From Bombus terrestris (lineage: Eukaryota; Arthropoda; Insecta; Hymenoptera; Apidae), in the NCBI RefSeq assembly GCF_910591885.1, contig NC_063277.1, forward strand, positions 1,364,001 to 1,428,000: DNA of 64,000 bases. Reading direction: 5' to 3'. This document shows, piece after piece, positions 51,792-64,000 of the stretch; the first letter of the stretch is position 1, and each line of letters opens with the position of its first letter. Made by a program: the position numbers and the translations under genes. The notes under the pieces are model-generated. The model worked only from the letters and a program-made list of their open reading frames with translations. It made no database searches and was not told the origin of the DNA.

Positions 51792-54700
51792 TTAAAAACA
51801 TAGTGGGTTTAGTTGAACACATCCACCAGCATCACACATGTTCTTTGAAATTTTGGTTAAGTTAGTAAATACATTTAATTGCTTATCAAATTTCAAATTA
51901 GAATTCGCACGACGGGATGCCTATAATATAATAGTTAATTTAATAAAAATAAAGTATAAAATATAAATAAAAAATATAAATATAAAATAATATAAAAATA
52001 AAAATTGAGTATATATCAATAAGATTATATGCTTACCAGAGAACACCAAGTTTCTGCCATAAGAAGTTCGTGCTCCATACTTGGAAGTTTTTTGTTTGCA
52101 GATGTAGTTGCTCTGCTTAATACAATAGCCATAGTGTATATATCAAACGCTGCTTGAGCTAATCTGTTAAGAACAAATTGTTGCTCCACAATCTTATTTG
52201 GTCCATATTTGACAATGGCACTTTCTATACTTTGACCAAAAGTTTCTATGCTCTACAAAAATCAATCAATATCAAATAAATATTAATATATTTATGTCAT
52301 AATACTATGAATTAATATAAACCTTAGCACACAATGTAGCACTTTTTTCTAAATTAGGATGAACTAAGTGCATAAGATTACGCGTTGATGACAACCCAAT
52401 TGTTCGCATAGCTCTTTTACTTAGTTCTTCAAAGATCAATCCCAAATTGATGGTAGGAATCTTAAATGCTGACATTATATGTCGCAAATGTATGCCTGCA
52501 GATTGAAGTCCAGAAAGTACAACAAAAAGACGGAGGACATCATTGGCTCCTTCAAAAATTCTAAAGACACGTAAATCTCGCAGAACTCGTTCGAGACCAG
52601 TATCTTTCATATATCCCATTCCACCGAGTATTTGAATAGCTTCGTCACAAACCCACCATGCAGCTTCCGATGCAAAACACTGAAACAATTGTCTTGAACT
52701 TAAAAAATAAACAAATTATTAAGTTTTATTTTTTTTGTACTAGAATCTCACTTTAGAAATTGCAGCTTCCAAATAATAATCCTGACTTCCATTATCCATG
52801 TTTCCCGCAATTGAATATGCAAGACTCTCAGCTACATAGTGTAACATCGCCATATGGCCTAATTTTTCCTGTATACTTCCGTAATAATCTATCGTGTGTC
52901 CAAATTGTACTCGTTGTGTTGCATGTTCCACTGCTTTTTTGATACAATAACGCATAGTTCCGGAAAGAGCAGCAGCCATACCAAATCGACCATTATTTAA
53001 AACATTCATTGCAACCTGATAAAATACAAAGTGTTTAATAAATATTGTTTAAACAATTTGTAAACAAATTTTATTAAAATCTACTTATACCGAAAAACCT
53101 TGTCCTTCACTCCTTATAACATTTTCTGCTGGTATTTTAACGTTTTCAAAATTTACTTCTGCTGTATTACTACATTTAATACCCATCTTTTTTTCTGGTG
53201 GTCCACTTGTTACCCCGCCAAAGGATTTTTCAACAATAAATGCTGTAACTTTATCCTTAGTTTCACCAGTTTTTGGATCTTTCATAGGGACTTGTGCAAA
53301 AACTGTCATTATTTCTGCTAAACCACCATTTGATATCCAAATTTTATTGCCGTTTAAGACATAATGTGAACCATCTACTGACTTTATTGCACGAGAACGA
53401 ATTGAGCCAGCATCTGAACCACTGCTTGGTTCTGTGAGGCAAAATGCTGCATAATCTCCACTGCAAACTCTTGGAAGATATTTTTCTTTCTGTTCTGGGG
53501 TACCATATAAAAGTATAGCCTATATGGATTAAATTAAATTATTTAGATTATTATTTTTATATGGGATATCATAAATAAATAAATAAATATATACCTTGAA
53601 TCCTATACTTTGATGTGCACCTAACACAATACTAATACCTAAGTCGTGATATCCACATATTTCAACACATCTACTATATTGCGTATTAGTTAATCCTAAT
53701 CCACCATATTTCTGAGGAACTTGGAGACCAAATACTCCAAGCTCCCACATTGTTTGCAAAATTTTTTCATCTATCGATGCATTTTCATCATTCTTCATTG
53801 GATCATTTACTTTCTAAAAGAATAAAAATTTAAATTAAATTGATAAATTTCTGAGAGGTTTCTCACATTTTTGTTAGAACCTTGTTACCTCAAAAAATTT
53901 TTCTATGGGATCTATTATTAATTTTAATGTGTCAAGTTGTTCTTCATTCAAAACATCTGGAAATGGAAACATTTGAGTAGTCTCTAACTGACCAAGGAAA
54001 ATATTCTTAACAAAAGATTGAGATTTTGAATCTATATCTTTTTCCTGCTTTTCTTTGGGTGCATTTTTTACAGCAGCTTGTGTTGCAAAACATCTAAAAT
54101 ACATCATATTATATAAGTAAATATCAAATAATTTATTACTCAGATTAAATTTTAAATTAAGGATTCATTTACATAATTTTTTTGTCACTTTTATATCACA
54201 GATAGATATATATATACATATTATTAACTTTCTTTATATATAATATATTGACAATATTTATTGCATTTTTTAAAAATTATTTATATAAATATATTATAGT
54301 TGCATATAATAATGGAATTGATGATTATTGATTGAATTTGTTCATTATTCATCAAATTGTATGAATAGCAACTGTTTTCAATTTTTATGTATCTAAGTAT
54401 CATCTTATCAAGTCAAAATATACATTCTGTTTACATATATATATCATATTTATCCAAAGTCCAATTAGTCAACATATTTTACATAAATATAAGTAGTTAA
54501 AATACAAATTTATAAATTCGTATATAATAACTTAATAATAATTTAATTAACATACACAAAATAATTTTTGTCAATTATTTTAGAAAGTGTCAGAAAATGT
54601 GAAATATCATACAGAATGTACAGAGCAGCTTGCTATCTTATGACAGATAATTGTTGGATACTTTTATATGACACATACCTTTAACAATAGCACAAAAATG

Positions 54701-54808
54701 CTAATGTATTATTATATTTAAAAAAAAAGCAATTTACCTGGCATTCGAGTTAATGATTTTAATAAAATTTGAGGGTTTTAGTCCAATATAACTTGTAATT
54801 CGTAGCAT
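51792..54808 (-). CDS. ACADVL: Very-long-chain acyl-CoA dehydrogenase, mitochondrial
   Basis: Eight coding exons on the minus strand: 54738-54808, 53889-54093, 53595-53813, 53091-53519, 52752-53015, 52323-52679, 52037-52252 and 51792-51920, giving 629 aa (human 655). It catalyses the first, FAD-dependent step of mitochondrial beta-oxidation of long acyl-CoAs. The N-terminus lacks acidic residues and is rich in Ser, Asn and Ile with Arg/Lys, as in a transit peptide. AFCLTEPSSGSDAGSIRSRA and WISNGG are FAD/substrate-binding signatures. FRIFEGANDVLRLF carries the catalytic-base glutamate at about residue 439. The extra C-terminal region beyond 450 aa is the membrane-associating domain shared by VLCAD and ACAD9. 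GPPEKKMGIK, NGRFGMAAALSGTM and the ending NPLCF favour VLCAD over ACAD9. Exon 6 uses an atypical GTTTAT donor, but the frame supports it. Intron 1 (54094-54737) is featureless. Confidence 0.95.
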
Positions 54809-55310
54809 TTTCAAAATTCACGTTAATACACAAATTTTATGAAATATTTATTCCTAATATAATAAAATCAACTTAAAAATTATTTTTACACCCTAAAATA
54901 AAATTTAAGACAAAACGGAAAAGAAGTAATCAACTTTTATGAAATTAGGACAAAGTTTAATTCTATGCTACTACCATTACGAAAAATTGAACTAATGTAC
55001 AATTGGTTTAGAATACAAGAAATGGATCTTATATACATGTGGATACGACACACACATACATACACATAGATATCTATATGTTTTTATGTTCAGAAATTTT
55101 AATATCTATAGTCGATCAATAATAAAATAATATTAAACAATTTTGTTTACATTTTAATTAATATCAGAAATTAATTAATATTAGAAATATCTAAACAGAT
55201 GTTTTACATGATTCATATTTTTATTTTAATATTTTATTAAGAAAAATTAATTTTTGTTAATCTAATATTTTGTCACATTTCCATTGCAGATTGTGATAGA
55301 AATTCCCCTA

Positions 55311-55341
<31 letters not shown>

Positions 55342-55587
55342 TCTGTTTCTCTCTCCCTTTCTACGGTCATGTTTTATGAATAAATAAAAATGTAATTGAT
55401 ATTCTGTGAATAACATTTTTTTCGATTATATGTATCAAGAAATGTATTTTGAAGTTTGATATTTTTTAACTTTGATTGGTTCACATATGTATATAACTAA
55501 TTGGTGTCGTATCTGGTTATACAAAGAAAAAGAAAATTAAAGCCGACGTTGGAATAATCAGTATTGTTCGTAGCACTTAAGAAAGAA
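54809..55587. promoter_or_regulatory. Divergent promoter region, ACADVL / SLC25A51
   Basis: About 0.8 kb between the ACADVL start (minus) and the upstream ORF of the SLC25A51 leader (plus). It contains the (CT)n tract listed separately and is otherwise AT-rich. Transcription starts were not located. Confidence 0.45.
55311..55334. repeat. (CT)n / (GA)n microsatellite
   Basis: Twelve CT units followed by imperfect pyrimidine repeats to about 55360, in the ACADVL/SLC25A51 divergent region. GA repeats of this kind can bind GAGA-type factors in insects; function here is inference. Confidence 0.85.
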
Positions 55588-55819
55588 ATGCGGGTTGGAA
55601 ATTTGGTGAACCAAAAAGCATATTTATGTTGGATTTATGGTACATATAAAGCGATATGGGCTGAATATCAATTGTATAAAATGTGAGTTATATATTTACA
55701 AAATTGTATATATATTGGGCGTATAAAAGTTACGGTGTATATAAAAATTACATAATATGAATAATAATGAAATGTTTTACATTTTGAAATCATATTATTT
55801 ATCTATTAATTACAGGTAA
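55588..55819 (+). CDS. Upstream small ORF (32 codons) in the SLC25A51 leader
   Basis: An ATG at 55588 opens a 32-residue frame. Its final Met codon spans a likely intron (donor GTGAGT after 55682, acceptor TACAG before 55816). Both the unspliced (TGA) and the spliced (TAA) transcript end at the same residue. The peptide is rich in Tyr/Trp and hydrophobic residues (AYLCWIYGTYKAIWAEY), which could form a short helix or membrane-associating stretch. It resembles no protein I recognise. It could be a translational regulator of the downstream carrier, a real micropeptide or chance. Confidence 0.35.
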
Positions 55820-55928
55820 ACAATTTATTTAATTCGAACGATGTAAGGAGGAAATGGTGTAAAAAATATAATTATGATTGGTTGCTACTAAATTATAGTC
55901 CGAACAAATTATTACACAAAGTATTAAT

Positions 55929-56872
55929 ATGAGTAACGTTGCTTCACAAAATGTCTCACTAAGATCATTATTAACACTTAATAATAATGATTGTAAAGAA
56001 TTTGTTTGTGGATGGGGTGCTGCAGTAATTAATGTATCTATTACTTTTCCTATTAATAAGATTATATTTAGACAGGTATGTGTAAAATAAATTATTTTGT
56101 AATATTTTAAACATCAGAATATACATATTAAATAAATAAATTTCTGTTGTTGTAACAGATTTTGGAAGATGTTCCAGCCAATACTGCGTTTCGTCAGATA
56201 TCTAAAGAGGGAATAAGATTACTATACCGTGGGATCTTACCACCCTTTTGTCAGAAAACTCTTTCGGTTAGTGTAATGTTTAGTATGTATGAAGGTTGTA
56301 AAGAACGTTTGTGCACATTAACAAATAATGATATATTAAGTAGAATAATAGCAGCGCATTTTGCTGGTACTATTGAGGCTATACTTATGCCCCTTGAAAG
56401 AGTACAAACATTGCTCCAGGATTGGCGGTATCATGATAAATTTAAAAATACTTCGCATGCATTTAAATATTTACTAAAAAATTATGGTATATCAGAATGT
56501 TATCGTGGATTAGTACCAATTATATACAGAAATAGTTGTTCCAATCTCATGTTCTTTATTCTCAAAGAACAATCAAAAAGATACATTGGTGAACAAGAGT
56601 CATTATTTACAAGTTTTATTAATGGTGCTTTAATAGGTGGTTTCACAAGTACTGTATTTTATCCTATAAATGTAATAAAAATACATATGCAGTCAAAAAT
56701 AGGTGGTAATTTTGAGAAATTTATGACAGTTATTCGTGAAGTATATGTTGCAAGAGATAGAAGAGTAATATCATTTTACAAAGGTGTGCATTTAAATTGT
56801 ATGCGATCATTTATAAGTTGGGGAGTTATAAATGCATCTTATGATTTTCTAAAAACAATCATGTTTTCATAA
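55929..56872 (+). CDS. SLC25A51: Mitochondrial NAD+ carrier, SLC25A51/52 type
   Basis: Two coding exons (55929-56075, 56159-56872) give 286 aa (human 297). SLC25A51 carries NAD+ into the mitochondrial matrix. Family-specific blocks include EFVCGWGAAVINVSITFPIN, GIRLLYRGILPPFCQKT, IEAILMPLERVQTLLQD, GLVPIIYRNSCSNLMFF, FYPINVIKIHMQS and HLNCMRSFISWGVINASY. The three repeats carry the divergent carrier signatures of this subfamily (FPINK, MPLERVQ, FYPINVIK) instead of the standard PxD/ExxK/R. The leader between 55816 and 55928 contains several minimal upstream ORFs (ATG TAA; ATG GTG TAA; ATG plus four codons), hinting at translational control. It is divergent from ACADVL, another mitochondrial gene. 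Confidence 0.94.
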
Positions 56873-57982
56873 TAAATTTATGTGAAAAGTATTTAAATTT
56901 ATTTAAAGAGAAATTCTTATATGTTGTTTAATGCGTAATTTCGCAGATAGTATTTTTTGATCAAATCTATTAATTAATTATATTAATTATATTAATTGTA
57001 CATTTTTTCTTACAATAAAACATTGTGCAGGAGAAATAAATTTAATGATTAAATTAAATGATTAATTTTATTACTCATTGTTAATAAAAAGTGAACGCTC
57101 TTCTGTTTAATTATGCATTCATAAATAAAACCTCAATGGCACAATAATAAACGGCGGAGAAATTTGCATTGTATATATTCTTTAGATATTTTTCGATATA
57201 ACTGTGTATTATTCTACTGTTAGAATACTATTTTCTATGCTGCATGTGTAATGCACTTTTTATTTCGAATTCCTAAAAAATGGAATTCAATGTATTTTAT
57301 TGTACAATTATGACTAATAAATAAGATAGCAAATTTCGATAATGTGCAGTGATTAGAAAACATAATAATACTTATCTGAGTTTGAATATCATTCTTATCG
57401 CTATCCTATGTCAATACATTTTTTATATATTACATATGTTAAAATTTTATCACTGAATTTATCAAATCACATATAAATAACTAATATAACGAAATATAAA
57501 TAATATACCAAAATATTCTGTTTTCGTATTTCCCGCGATTCAAAACAAACGAGGTACCATCGATGCGCGTCGCAGTGTATAAATCGATGCGCCTCAGCCG
57601 CGGGCTTTTAGCTACTTTTAGCCCACTCCAATTTTTCTGCGTCCCGGTTAACGGGGTTTTTACTTCACCGAACGTTTTAAAACGTCACGATGGTATGGTT
57701 TGAAAAATCACGATTTTCGATAAATTTGTCACATTTTAAAATATCGTGAATCCTTGATTACATATCTTTTGCGAGTACTTTGGTGCATTTTTTTCGATAA
57801 GAACAATAAGAATATGATCTTGGCTTTTCATTGTTCGAGTAGTACTTGTAATTGTGTCGAACGATTCGTCTAAAACTATGTTACTTGTTATATCAACAAT
57901 TTACGAAACTTTGCTAACCCCGGAAATTTGTGTTTGGCAATACGGGGGCTTGTATGTATGAGCTGCATAATTATATTAAATA
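56873..57982. other. SLC25A51 3' region and gamma-syntrophin promoter/leader
   Basis: The left half is AT-rich and probably 3' UTR. From about 57530 to 57960 the DNA is GC- and CpG-richer, fitting the promoter and 5' leader of the syntrophin gene. It includes two copies of ATCGATGCGC at 57559-57568 and 57583-57592. Confidence 0.5.
57014..57019 (+). promoter_or_regulatory. Candidate poly(A) signal of SLC25A51
   Basis: AATAAA about 140 nt downstream of the stop codon. Confidence 0.45.
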
Positions 57983-60900
57983 ATGAGAATCAACGCAACG
58001 AAAATGAGTACTCCGATCGAGGAGAAGATTGATCAGAAGCTGAAGGTAAGCAGTTAATATACTTAGTTCTTTTAAATATAATTTAGTGTTTTTTTGATAA
58101 TTTTTTAAAATCCAAACATTGTTAATGTGAAAGAGGATACTGCAGTATATACTTATTCCACAGTTAAATTTTATCGTCAATTTTCGGATTACTATTATTT
58201 TAAAATAACGAAATATAAATATGAAATAGATGAGTCATACATAATTGTAATTTTTAAGAAATTTTAGAAATTATTTATGTTATAAATGTAATAGTATAAT
58301 ATTAAAAAATTATATTGTTCCATATTCTTTTTTATTTCAACTGTATAGTCGTTTGAATATCAAGATACATAAAAAAGTTTGGTATTATAAGTTAAAAATA
58401 AACAATTGTGAATTGTTTGGAAATATCTATATAATAGAATGCATATTTACAAAGTAATTGAATGATACAGTTGATTAATTAATATACAGGGATATTTGTA
58501 ATTCAAATAGAAACTGGGATTGATTTTCTAAATTTATCAATGATGAGTTTAATATTTTATCATACTCTTATAATATATATAACTGCTTATAATGGATTTT
58601 TATGTATATATCATTTGTACATATGAAATATATGATTTGAAGGATTGGTATATAAAAATTTAATTTAATGTATACAACTCTTTTAGTATATATTTATATA
58701 ATTCAAGATAATTACTTCATTTAATGTTCATTCAAATAAATCAGATTTCAATATTTATTTTCTTTGAAAAGGTGAGGACAGGGATGGTGAGTGTTAGTGA
58801 TGGAAAAAGTAAGTCAGTACCAATGCGTTTACATCTGTCTATGGAAGTTTTAAAGCTCCAAAGGGAAGATTTAGAGGTAAAGTTTAATATCATCATATTA
58901 TGTCATTACTATCTTATTTGTATGGTTTATAAAAAGTAATACTGATTTTCAGCAGACTGCGAATCATAATAAACCACCATTAGATGCTAAAGAGAGAATG
59001 GTGCAAATCACTAGACAAAAAGTTGGAGGATTAGGATTAAGCATAAAGGGAGGAGCAGAGCATAAACTTCCTGTACTCATATCTAGAATTTATAAAGGTC
59101 AGGCAGCTGATGAATGTGGTCAACTATTTGTAGGAGATGCAATTATTAAAGGTAAATTCAGTAATCATTAAATATAAATTATTAAATAATTTTTAAATAT
59201 CTTTTTATCATAATTAATGGATGTAAATGATATGAACTTTGATATTTCTTTATGAAAAGATATTTCATCAATAAGAATTGTATTTCTGTATATAGGTAGT
59301 TCTGAATGCTTATTCTATTTGTGTCAGACCTGTCAATATTGGTTTCTTTCTTTGAAATATTGTTCCATGTTAGCTATTCACCTATGGTGTTACAAAGTAA
59401 AACCCACATTTAAAATATCAGTGGAAATTATGTCATTTAAAGTTATAATTTTATTTTTTTATAGTAAATGGAGAATATATAACTGCATGTAATCATGATG
59501 ATGCTGTTAACATTTTGAGAAATGCAGGTGATATAGTAGTTTTGACAGTAAAACATTATCGTGCAGCAAAGCCATTTTTACAAAAAAATGGTAAATATGA
59601 TTTATTCAATTTTATAATATAAAATATTTTTTTTTGTATTTCACCTTATTATTTGCATTAATATAATTTTTAGAAAAAGAAGAGAAATTAGATAATGTTG
59701 CAAATGGAGGTTCAGAAGATGAATGGTTATCACCTAACAGACAAAGTGGTAGTCCTAGATGTGGTCATAGTAGACAAAGTTCAAATGCATCAGCCACTTC
59801 AATGCAATATAAGAAATGGATAGATGTTATAACAGGTTAAATAATGTTTTATGATATGTTTCTTCCTTATTTATTTAAGGGAGCTAATAATCTTTTGTAA
59901 TTCCAGTTCCATTAATGATGGCTTATGTGACAAGATACATCTTTGGAACAGATAAGTTAAGAAGAAATGCGTTCGAAGTAAGAGGATTAAATGGTGCACG
60001 TACTGGTGTAATACACTGTGATGATAGCGCTATTCTGAGTCAATGGTTAAAGTATATAACCGATAATATTACAGGTTTAACACATTTACAGGTGAAAAAC
60101 ATAATATTCCAAGTTCACTTATTTATAATTTCCATACACTTATTTATAATTTACATAATTATTTTTCAGATGAAATTATATAATCGTAATTTTGGAGTCG
60201 GTGAACGTATAGAATACATGGGCTGGGTTAATGAAGCAGTAAGCAATAGTAATCAGCCATGGCAGAGTTATAGACCGAGATTTTTAGCACTGAAAGGACC
60301 CGATTTGTTATTATTTGAAACGCCCCCTGTAAGTATTAATAAAGTATTAATAGTGTATATTGTACAATTAAATATTATGATTTATTTCTAGTGTAATATA
60401 GGAGATTGGTCACGATGTGCATTAACTTTTAAAGTATATCAAACAATGTTTCGTGTAATGCGAGAGTCCGAAAATGTAGATGAAAGACAGCACTGCTTTT
60501 TAGCACAAAGCCCGGGTAAACCTCCACGATATTTAAGCGTTGAAACTAGACAAGAACTCTTAAGAGTTGAGGCAGCATGGCATACTGCAGTGTGTTCAGC
60601 TGTTACACATTTGAAAGTTAGTAATAAGCTTTTATGTATTTCGTTAGAAATTATTTATAGAATTTTCTATTATAACATATTTTCTCTTATAGAGTAAAAC
60701 ATTTCCTGTTACTTTTAATGGAAGGAGTGCAGGATTAACCTTAGAATGGACTCAAGGTTTTACACTTTCTTATGAAGATATTGGAGAGACTGTCTGGCGT
60801 TATAAATTTTCACAATTAAGAGGATCTAGCGACGATGGAAAAAGTAGACTGAAGTTACATTTTCAAGAGTTGGATAGTATCGCTATTGAGACAAAGGTAT

Positions 60901-61061
60901 TTATTTGTCATAAGTAAAAATAATTTATTTCCTTATGTTCTTTTTCTTTGTAGGAATTGGAATGTTCTCAGTTGCAGAATTTATTGTTCTGTATGCATGC
61001 ATTTTTAACTGCAAAGGTTGCTGCAGTTGATCCAACATTTTTAACATCAACAACTCCGTAA
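57983..61061 (+). CDS. SNTG1: Gamma-syntrophin (PDZ/PH adaptor of the dystrophin complex)
   Basis: Ten coding exons: 57983-58045, 58772-58876, 58953-59151, 59465-59590, 59674-59835, 59907-60091, 60170-60328, 60392-60616, 60693-60896 and 60954-61061, giving 511 aa (human SNTG1 517). Syntrophins link dystrophin/dystrobrevin to membrane and signalling proteins. The PDZ domain spans about residues 69-152, with carboxylate loop GLGLSIKGG and DECGQLFVGDAIIKVNGEYI. A Ser-rich linker follows (RQSGSPRCGHSRQSSNASAT), then the PH and syntrophin-unique region (RNAFEVRGLNGARTGVIHC, ERIEYMGWVNEAV, RPRFLALKGPDLLLFETPP). The single PDZ after a short N-terminus and the overall length fit gamma rather than alpha/beta syntrophins. 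Vertebrate SNTG1 and SNTG2 are equally close. A second in-frame ATG (58004, MSTPIEEK) could be the start. Exon 3 begins at a tandem NAG-NAG acceptor. Confidence 0.93.
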
Positions 61062-64000
61062 GAATCGAAGTAAGTATTATTGCCAAATAAATCACAGAGG
61101 AAAATAGATCACTGTTCAACATTCATATATTTGCATAAACATACAGAAATATTCTAGTTAATAAATTAGATCAAAGATATGTCAAGTACTAGTCAATTTT
61201 TGAGAAAAATATTTATCATTTTTGAAAAAATTATATAAATGTGTTTTACTTTATTGCTTCTAGTTTTATTTGTATGGAATATTGGTGAAATTTTATAGTT
61301 AGCAATATTAATTGCCTTGAGTTATTTTATTTATATATATTATGTATTTTATGTTATTTTATGCATACATGTTATTATGTACCTTGCTATTAATTTAGCA
61401 CTGCTATTTATTTTTTATACTTCATAGATTAGGTCGATTATAAAATACAGATATTATTGCTTTACTTTTAGGAACGTTTTATATGACATTTTTTTAATAT
61501 AACAGTCATATTTTGCATTTATTACGAAAAAAATGCCAGAATTTAAAAAAGAACTCGCGCTCGTTCATGATTTTTAAGTTCCAGTGATAAGGCAACCTCT
61601 CTTGAGCAATAAGTTGTACATTCAAATTTCCTTTCATGTATATCGGGTGCCTTAAAAACCATGAACAAGGTGTAATTAATAAGTTAAAAAAGTTGATAAG
61701 TTAAGCATCGAAGTTGAATAGTTCTCTAGAACAGCAAGTCTTATGCATTTAATACCAACAAATATGTATTACATTAGAAAATTTCATTTTATGTTAAAAA
61801 CCGACATTTAAGATTACATTAGTCTGATATTAATTTCAAATCAGTATTATTCGAGCGAAATAAAATCATGGTATAATAATCTGATAGCAATAAGTAGTAA
61901 CTATAGACCATGGTGGCCATCTATTAAAAAATTTTATTTATAAATATATAAATGATGGAGGATAGATTATGAATTGTAGAAGCTTATCATTGAATGAGCT
62001 TTATAAGTAATTAAATTGTTAATTATCTCTTTTTAAATTTTAGCAGTGCATTTTTATATGGATTTTGATTTGTGCATACAACATCAATTTAAAAAAGATA
62101 ATTTTAATATTTTAAGCTTCGTTTGCTGAATATTTTTTATTTTTTCTACATGAAAATTCTATTGCATGAGAATTTCTCATTACATTGCAAAATTTCATTC
62201 TCCTTCATCACATTTAAAAGCTATAATGTTACCAAGTACATTAAAGTAACTTTTGGAACAAGTATCACACCTTGTGCAATTAATCTACCAATTTACAAAT
62301 CTATTTAGAGCAATAAATGTATAATGAACGAAGAAACAAAACAAATGCTGTTTAGATTACAAACTGCACTTTGTATTAACCATGATACACGATTTTTATA
62401 GTTAAGATATTATGAGAATTTTATCATAACCGTCTCAAAAAACTAATAAAACTATGTGTGCTTACAACTATATGTATAAGTATATTCTATTAAATCAATT
62501 AGTTATTCGACTTTCTTAGTTAATTTACTATTTTAAAAAAGACATATTTTTAGCACCTACATAGAAATGGATTTTAATAATAAGAAAGTTGTTGAAAATT
62601 TCATTTTTATTGCACATTTTAAAGGTCTCCAGTTACTTGTAGAAAGTGCCTATATTAATATATATAATACAATAGCAATTATACAAAAGAGCATTATTAT
62701 TTAAAATTAATCTTGTTTATTTTATTCTTATTATATTATCAGAGCGTTACCATGGTCAGAATTTTAGATACTATAACGGTTTATCATTAAAAGGCACTCT
62801 AGAAAGATCATATTTTATATTCAAGTGTTTCATAATGTGTTTTGTAATTTGGAGTTTTTTTTTATCTTTTATGCTATGTTATGTTTTTCATGTTCATTTA
62901 AGAAACGACCATATGCATATAATATTGAACAATAATACAGTTTAGGGATTAAGTAAAACTTATTGCTGAATTTAATTACAGAAGCATTGCGGTGAATTTT
63001 GATAAATTTTAATGCTGTTAGAGAAAGAGACGAAATAGTCCAAAGAAACGAGAATACAGGGAAGTATTGTTTGTAGGCAATCACTTGTTAGACTCGCAAT
63101 TTAATAAAAGTGTAATATCTGAAAGAACATAAAAGTATTTCCAATACGAGTCAATGCATCCTTAAAACAATTGTAATTATTCCTAAGCAACTGTAATTAC
63201 CAAGTGCAGAATATGTTGCAATATTCTATGATACTCCTGTTTTTTTATTGTACACATGCATCGCATGCATTCTATAGTTAAATTTAGATTATTATTAAAA
63301 AAAAACTGCACAACTAGATTAAATAGATGAAATAAGTAAGACATGAAATTAAACTGTGAGAGTTAAGCATAATGTATTTATTTATTATAAATCATTGTTT
63401 TAAAAACTACATTTTCAAATGAGATCATTGGAGAATCCCCCATGTGAAAATTTGTAATTTTTTAAAGATCATAATAAGTATTTATTTATATATAAATGTA
63501 TAGAGTATGTTAAATATATGCGATGTTGTATATTTTAAGTTGAAATAACACAAAATTTGTATTATAATTTTTTTAAATTATTTATTACAATAAAGTATTG
63601 CATTTAATGAGCTTGCACAATATTATAATATTTTAGAGGATTCTACAATGTATTGGCATTTGCATAAGTATTTGAAATCATTCTGTGCTAGACACAAATA
63701 TCAGTGTATATAGAAAAACATGGCCATACATTTTCTAAATGATAAGACTTCAGTTTGAAACTGTTAATTCTGAAATCCCATTTCTCCTCAGTTTTCATTA
63801 AATGCCAGAAAAAAATCTTTTTCGAAATGACGTCATTGATATGGGATTACAGAAATATAACTGCTAAGAGCAGAAAAAAACATTCTTATCTTATATTTTA
63901 AAATATAGTTTATATGTTATAATGTCTATCCACCTATTGACAATATGTTTTAAAATATATTATTGTTAGAAGTTAAAAATATAAACTTGAAATATTTTCT
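61062..64000. other. Gamma-syntrophin 3' region to window edge
   Basis: 2.9 kb of AT-rich DNA without a recognisable gene. It may be a long 3' UTR; AATAAA hexamers occur throughout, including one at 63589-63594. The open frames at 62123-62308 (plus) and 62869-63084 (minus) show no domain and are not called. Confidence 0.5.

Overview
The window looks like ordinary insect nuclear euchromatin. It is strongly AT-rich, with multi-exon genes, GT-AG introns (many only 60-150 bp), TA microsatellites and one degraded DNA transposon. The proteins read as insect orthologues and the compact AT-rich style suggests a hymenopteran, most likely a bee. That taxonomic guess is inference; no species can be named from the sequence alone. 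No prokaryotic operons, CRISPR arrays, tRNAs or rRNAs were found.

Layout, left to right: the 5' part of a Girdin/CCDC88 gene (minus, runs off the left edge); MIPEP, mitochondrial intermediate peptidase (plus); Cullin-4 (minus, convergent with MIPEP); AK2, adenylate kinase 2 (minus, tandem with CUL4); a DBS/MCF2L-type RhoGEF (minus, 16 coding exons). One DBS intron carries a Tc1/mariner-like deletion derivative, and its 5.4-kb first intron contains a nested, unrecognised two-exon gene on the same strand. Then come glycogenin (plus, divergent from DBS, 5.8-kb first intron, a 1,050-nt possible cassette exon and two alternative 3' ends); LCMT1, the PP2A leucine carboxyl methyltransferase (plus); ACADVL, very-long-chain acyl-CoA dehydrogenase (minus, convergent with LCMT1); SLC25A51, a mitochondrial NAD+ carrier (plus, divergent from ACADVL); and a gamma-syntrophin (plus), with a long downstream tail reaching the right edge.

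Gene models were built by hand from splice consensus and reading-frame continuity. Coding exons sum to whole codons for every complete gene: MIPEP 694 aa, CUL4 814, AK2 252, DBS 1,081, nested gene 388, glycogenin 376 to 1,194, LCMT1 316, ACADVL 629, SLC25A51 286, syntrophin 511. UTR boundaries are not determined.

Functionally the genes are mostly unrelated housekeeping and cytoskeletal/signalling loci. Four of the eleven (MIPEP, AK2, ACADVL, SLC25A51) are mitochondrial, and the ACADVL/SLC25A51 pair shares a divergent promoter region of about 1.1 kb. No clearly new biological system is evident. The items most worth a second look are the nested unknown gene, the transposon remnant, the stem-loop just after the DBS stop codon, the modular glycogenin isoforms and a small upstream ORF in the SLC25A51 leader.
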